Shown here piece after piece: positions 62,778-64,000 of a stretch of 64,000 nucleotides of DNA (position 1 is the first letter of the stretch; every line of letters begins with the position of its first letter). The stretch lies in assembly GCF_010499245.1 (NCBI RefSeq), contig NZ_JAAGOW010000004.1:62001-126000 (forward strand), given 5' to 3'. This DNA is from Variovorax sp. WS11. Lineage in GTDB: Bacteria; Pseudomonadota; Gammaproteobacteria; Burkholderiales; Burkholderiaceae_C. A model generated the notes under the pieces. The model made no database searches. It saw nothing but the letters and a program-made list of their open reading frames with translations, and had not been told where the DNA came from. Made by a program: the position numbers and the translations under genes.

Positions 62778-63743
62778 TCAGATGTCGAGCACCAGCAGCG
62801 GCGTCTTGGAACGCGAGCAGCAGGGCAGGAACTGGTCGTTGGCTTCTCTTTCGTCCGAGGTCAGATAGCTGTCCCGGTGGTCGGGCAAGCCGCGCAGCAC
62901 ACGCGTGAGACAGGTACCGCACACGCCTTGCTCACAGGATGTGGGTAGCTCCACGCCCGCTGCGACAAGTGCTTGGGCGACAGTCGCGTGTGCGGCGACG
63001 TGGACGACTCGTCCCGAGCGGGCGAGCTGGACATCGAAACTGGAGTCCGCCGCGGTTTTGACTGCTTCGCCCGTGAAGAACTCATAGTGAAGTTGGGTTT
63101 CGGGCCAGCCCCTGTCTCGGGCAGCCTGCAGGACGCCATCCATGAAGCCCCTGGGTCCGCACACGTACAGCTGCACTCCATCCTGCGGCTGGGCCAGGAG
63201 CCTATCGAGATCGAGCTTTTGCGAAGGTGCGCCATCGTCCAGATGAAAGGTGACATTCGCCGCGAACGCGGCAGTGGCAATGCGCTCTCGAAAAGCCATG
63301 CGTTCCGCTGACCGGGCGCAGTAATGCATCTCGAATTCGTCCTCGGCCACGGCAAGGCGCTCCACCATGCACAGGATCGGCGTCACGCCGATGCCGCCCG
63401 CAAGGAGCAGGGAACGGCGAGCGTTCCCCTTCAGCGGGAAGTGGTTCTTGGGCGCGCTAATGGTCAGCGTGTCCCCTTCATTCACGAGCTCATGCATGGC
63501 GCGGGAACCGCCGCGGCCGTTGCCGTCCCGGAGGACTGCGATGAGGTAGCGGTGCGGTTCCGAGGGGTCGTTGCACAAAGAGTACTGGCGCACGAGCCCG
63601 CCAGGCAGGTGCACATCGACGTGCGCGCCGGCAGAGAAGGAGGGCAACGGTTCGCTCCCCGTGGGGACGAGTTCGAAACTGGCGATGTCCACTGCCTCTC
63701 GAATCCTACGGGCAACACGAACGCTCAACGTTGCGGTGTTCAT
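62778..63743 (-). CDS. VanB-like ferredoxin-type oxidoreductase
   Basis: This is a 321-residue reductase of the phthalate dioxygenase reductase class. The FMN/FAD-binding barrel includes VRQYSLCNDPSEPHRYLIAV; the NAD-binding part has LLLAGGIGVTPILCMVERLA and LYVCGPRGFMDGVL; the C-terminal plant-type 2Fe-2S domain has LPTSCEQGVCGTCLTRVLRG with a fourth cysteine in FLPCCSRSKTP. It should pass electrons from NADH to the Rieske oxygenase at 56629-57780. It heads a minus-strand operon with the second cupin dioxygenase. Confidence 0.9.
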   Translation of the reverse strand: MNTATLSVRVARRIREAVDIASFELVPTGSEPLPSFSAGAHVDVHLPGGLVRQYSLCNDPSEPHRYLIAVLRDGNGRGGSRAMHELVNEGDTLTISAPKNHFPLKGNARRSLLLAGGIGVTPILCMVERLAVAEDEFEMHYCARSAERMAFRERIATAAFAANVTFHLDDGAPSQKLDLDRLLAQPQDGVQLYVCGPRGFMDGVLQAARDRGWPETQLHYEFFTGEAVKTAADSSFDVQLARSGRVVHVAAHATVAQALVAAGVELPTSCEQGVCGTCLTRVLRGLPDHRDSYLTSDEREANDQFLPCCSRSKTPLLVLDI

Positions 63744-64000
63744 GGCACGCGGGTCCCGGCGAGCTGTGAACGGACCCCTCTGCGAAGGTCAGGGGCGGCG
63801 ATCGCGCAATCGTTCTTCACCCTGTTGTTCGCACTGATCAGAAACTTCAAAGTCGTCGCCTCATTCGCACATGGAGAGCTGTTGTCCGGGGGAGGGGGTT
63901 CGCTCGACAGCCTGATCAGATCGTGCCAATGAATTGCACAACGATCAATCCATTCAATACTGTTAAATGGCTGGCATTTCCGAGCCGTGGCCGAAGCGGA
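63744..64000. promoter_or_regulatory. Upstream region of the reductase-dioxygenase unit
   Basis: These 257 bases should hold the promoter of the minus-strand reductase operon. An AT-rich segment at 63928-63968 contains CAATGAATTG and CCATTCAATACTG. Similar ATTGAATCAACAACCAATTG words occur in the IclR/oxygenase promoter region, so both units may share IclR sites. No gene is visible before the window ends. Confidence 0.35.

Noticed and set aside
1..64000. CRISPR arrays, tRNA and rRNA genes
   Set aside because: No regularly spaced repeats and no recognisable tRNA cloverleaf or rRNA sequence were seen by eye; a tRNAscan or Infernal run would be needed to exclude small RNAs.

Overview
The window looks like a chromosomal segment of a Burkholderiales betaproteobacterium, probably a Comamonadaceae member close to Variovorax. 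The evidence is the high GC of most genes, four orphan Bug/TctC-type periplasmic solute receptors, Burkholderiales-style porin, LysR, GntR and IclR genes, and two side-by-side aromatic (gentisate-type) degradation clusters. Genus is an inference. I see no tRNA, rRNA or CRISPR array.

1-5.7 kb: ordinary accessory metabolism. It holds the start of an isocitrate-lyase/PEP-mutase family gene with a divergent GntR regulator, an AAC(3)-I-like acetyltransferase, a methyltransferase, and a divergent LysR next to a four-gene operon (flavodoxin-fold quinone reductase, two small dimeric alpha/beta-barrel proteins, a VOC protein).

5.7-19.5 kb: a mosaic island, partly of lower GC. It contains a 5'-truncated PHP/SMC-like ATPase (TrlF type), a secreted propeller-like protein and a lipoprotein, a decayed IS3 transposase, a LytTR-type two-component system whose sensor is a kinase fused to a kinase-dead copy, two mini-ORFs with good ribosome binding sites, a secreted DUF4874/DUF4832 protein, a decayed gentisate-dioxygenase-like gene, an ISNCY-type remnant, and a secreted-protein gene frameshifted by an exact 8-bp tandem duplication.

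19.5-41.1 kb: the most unusual part. Two class III nucleotide cyclase genes (a BTAD-cyclase fusion and a cyclase-AAA-TPR protein) bracket a cytochrome P450 and a divergent gene block. One arm of the block is S8 peptidase, giant patatin with a membrane tail, then membrane protein. The other arm is membrane protein, then an about 1183-residue protein that joins a DyP-type peroxidase to a P450-like domain. Three insertion sequences (two IS4-type, one ISL3-type with an 8-bp target duplication) have landed here, one in the divergent promoter region. A related ISNCY-type remnant lies on each side (17.3 and 41.8 kb) in the same orientation.

42.2-50.9 kb (minus strand): a nine-gene operon for an aromatic or alicyclic acid. 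It encodes a SnoaL-like protein, an NADP-oxidoreductase, two Bug receptors, a flavoprotein dehydrogenase, a gentisate-dioxygenase-like cupin, a 3-hydroxybenzoate 6-hydroxylase-like flavoprotein, a FAH-type hydrolase and a TetR regulator. A 22-bp dyad lies upstream of the first gene.

51.4-63.7 kb: a second aromatic cluster. It has Crp-type and IclR-type regulators, two Bug receptors, a frameshifted porin, a VanA-like Rieske oxygenase with a VanB-like reductase, an FAD hydroxylase, a FAH hydrolase, a PrpF-like isomerase and a second bicupin dioxygenase. Together these suggest O-demethylation or hydroxylation of an aromatic acid, gentisate-type ring cleavage, and hydrolysis to central metabolites.
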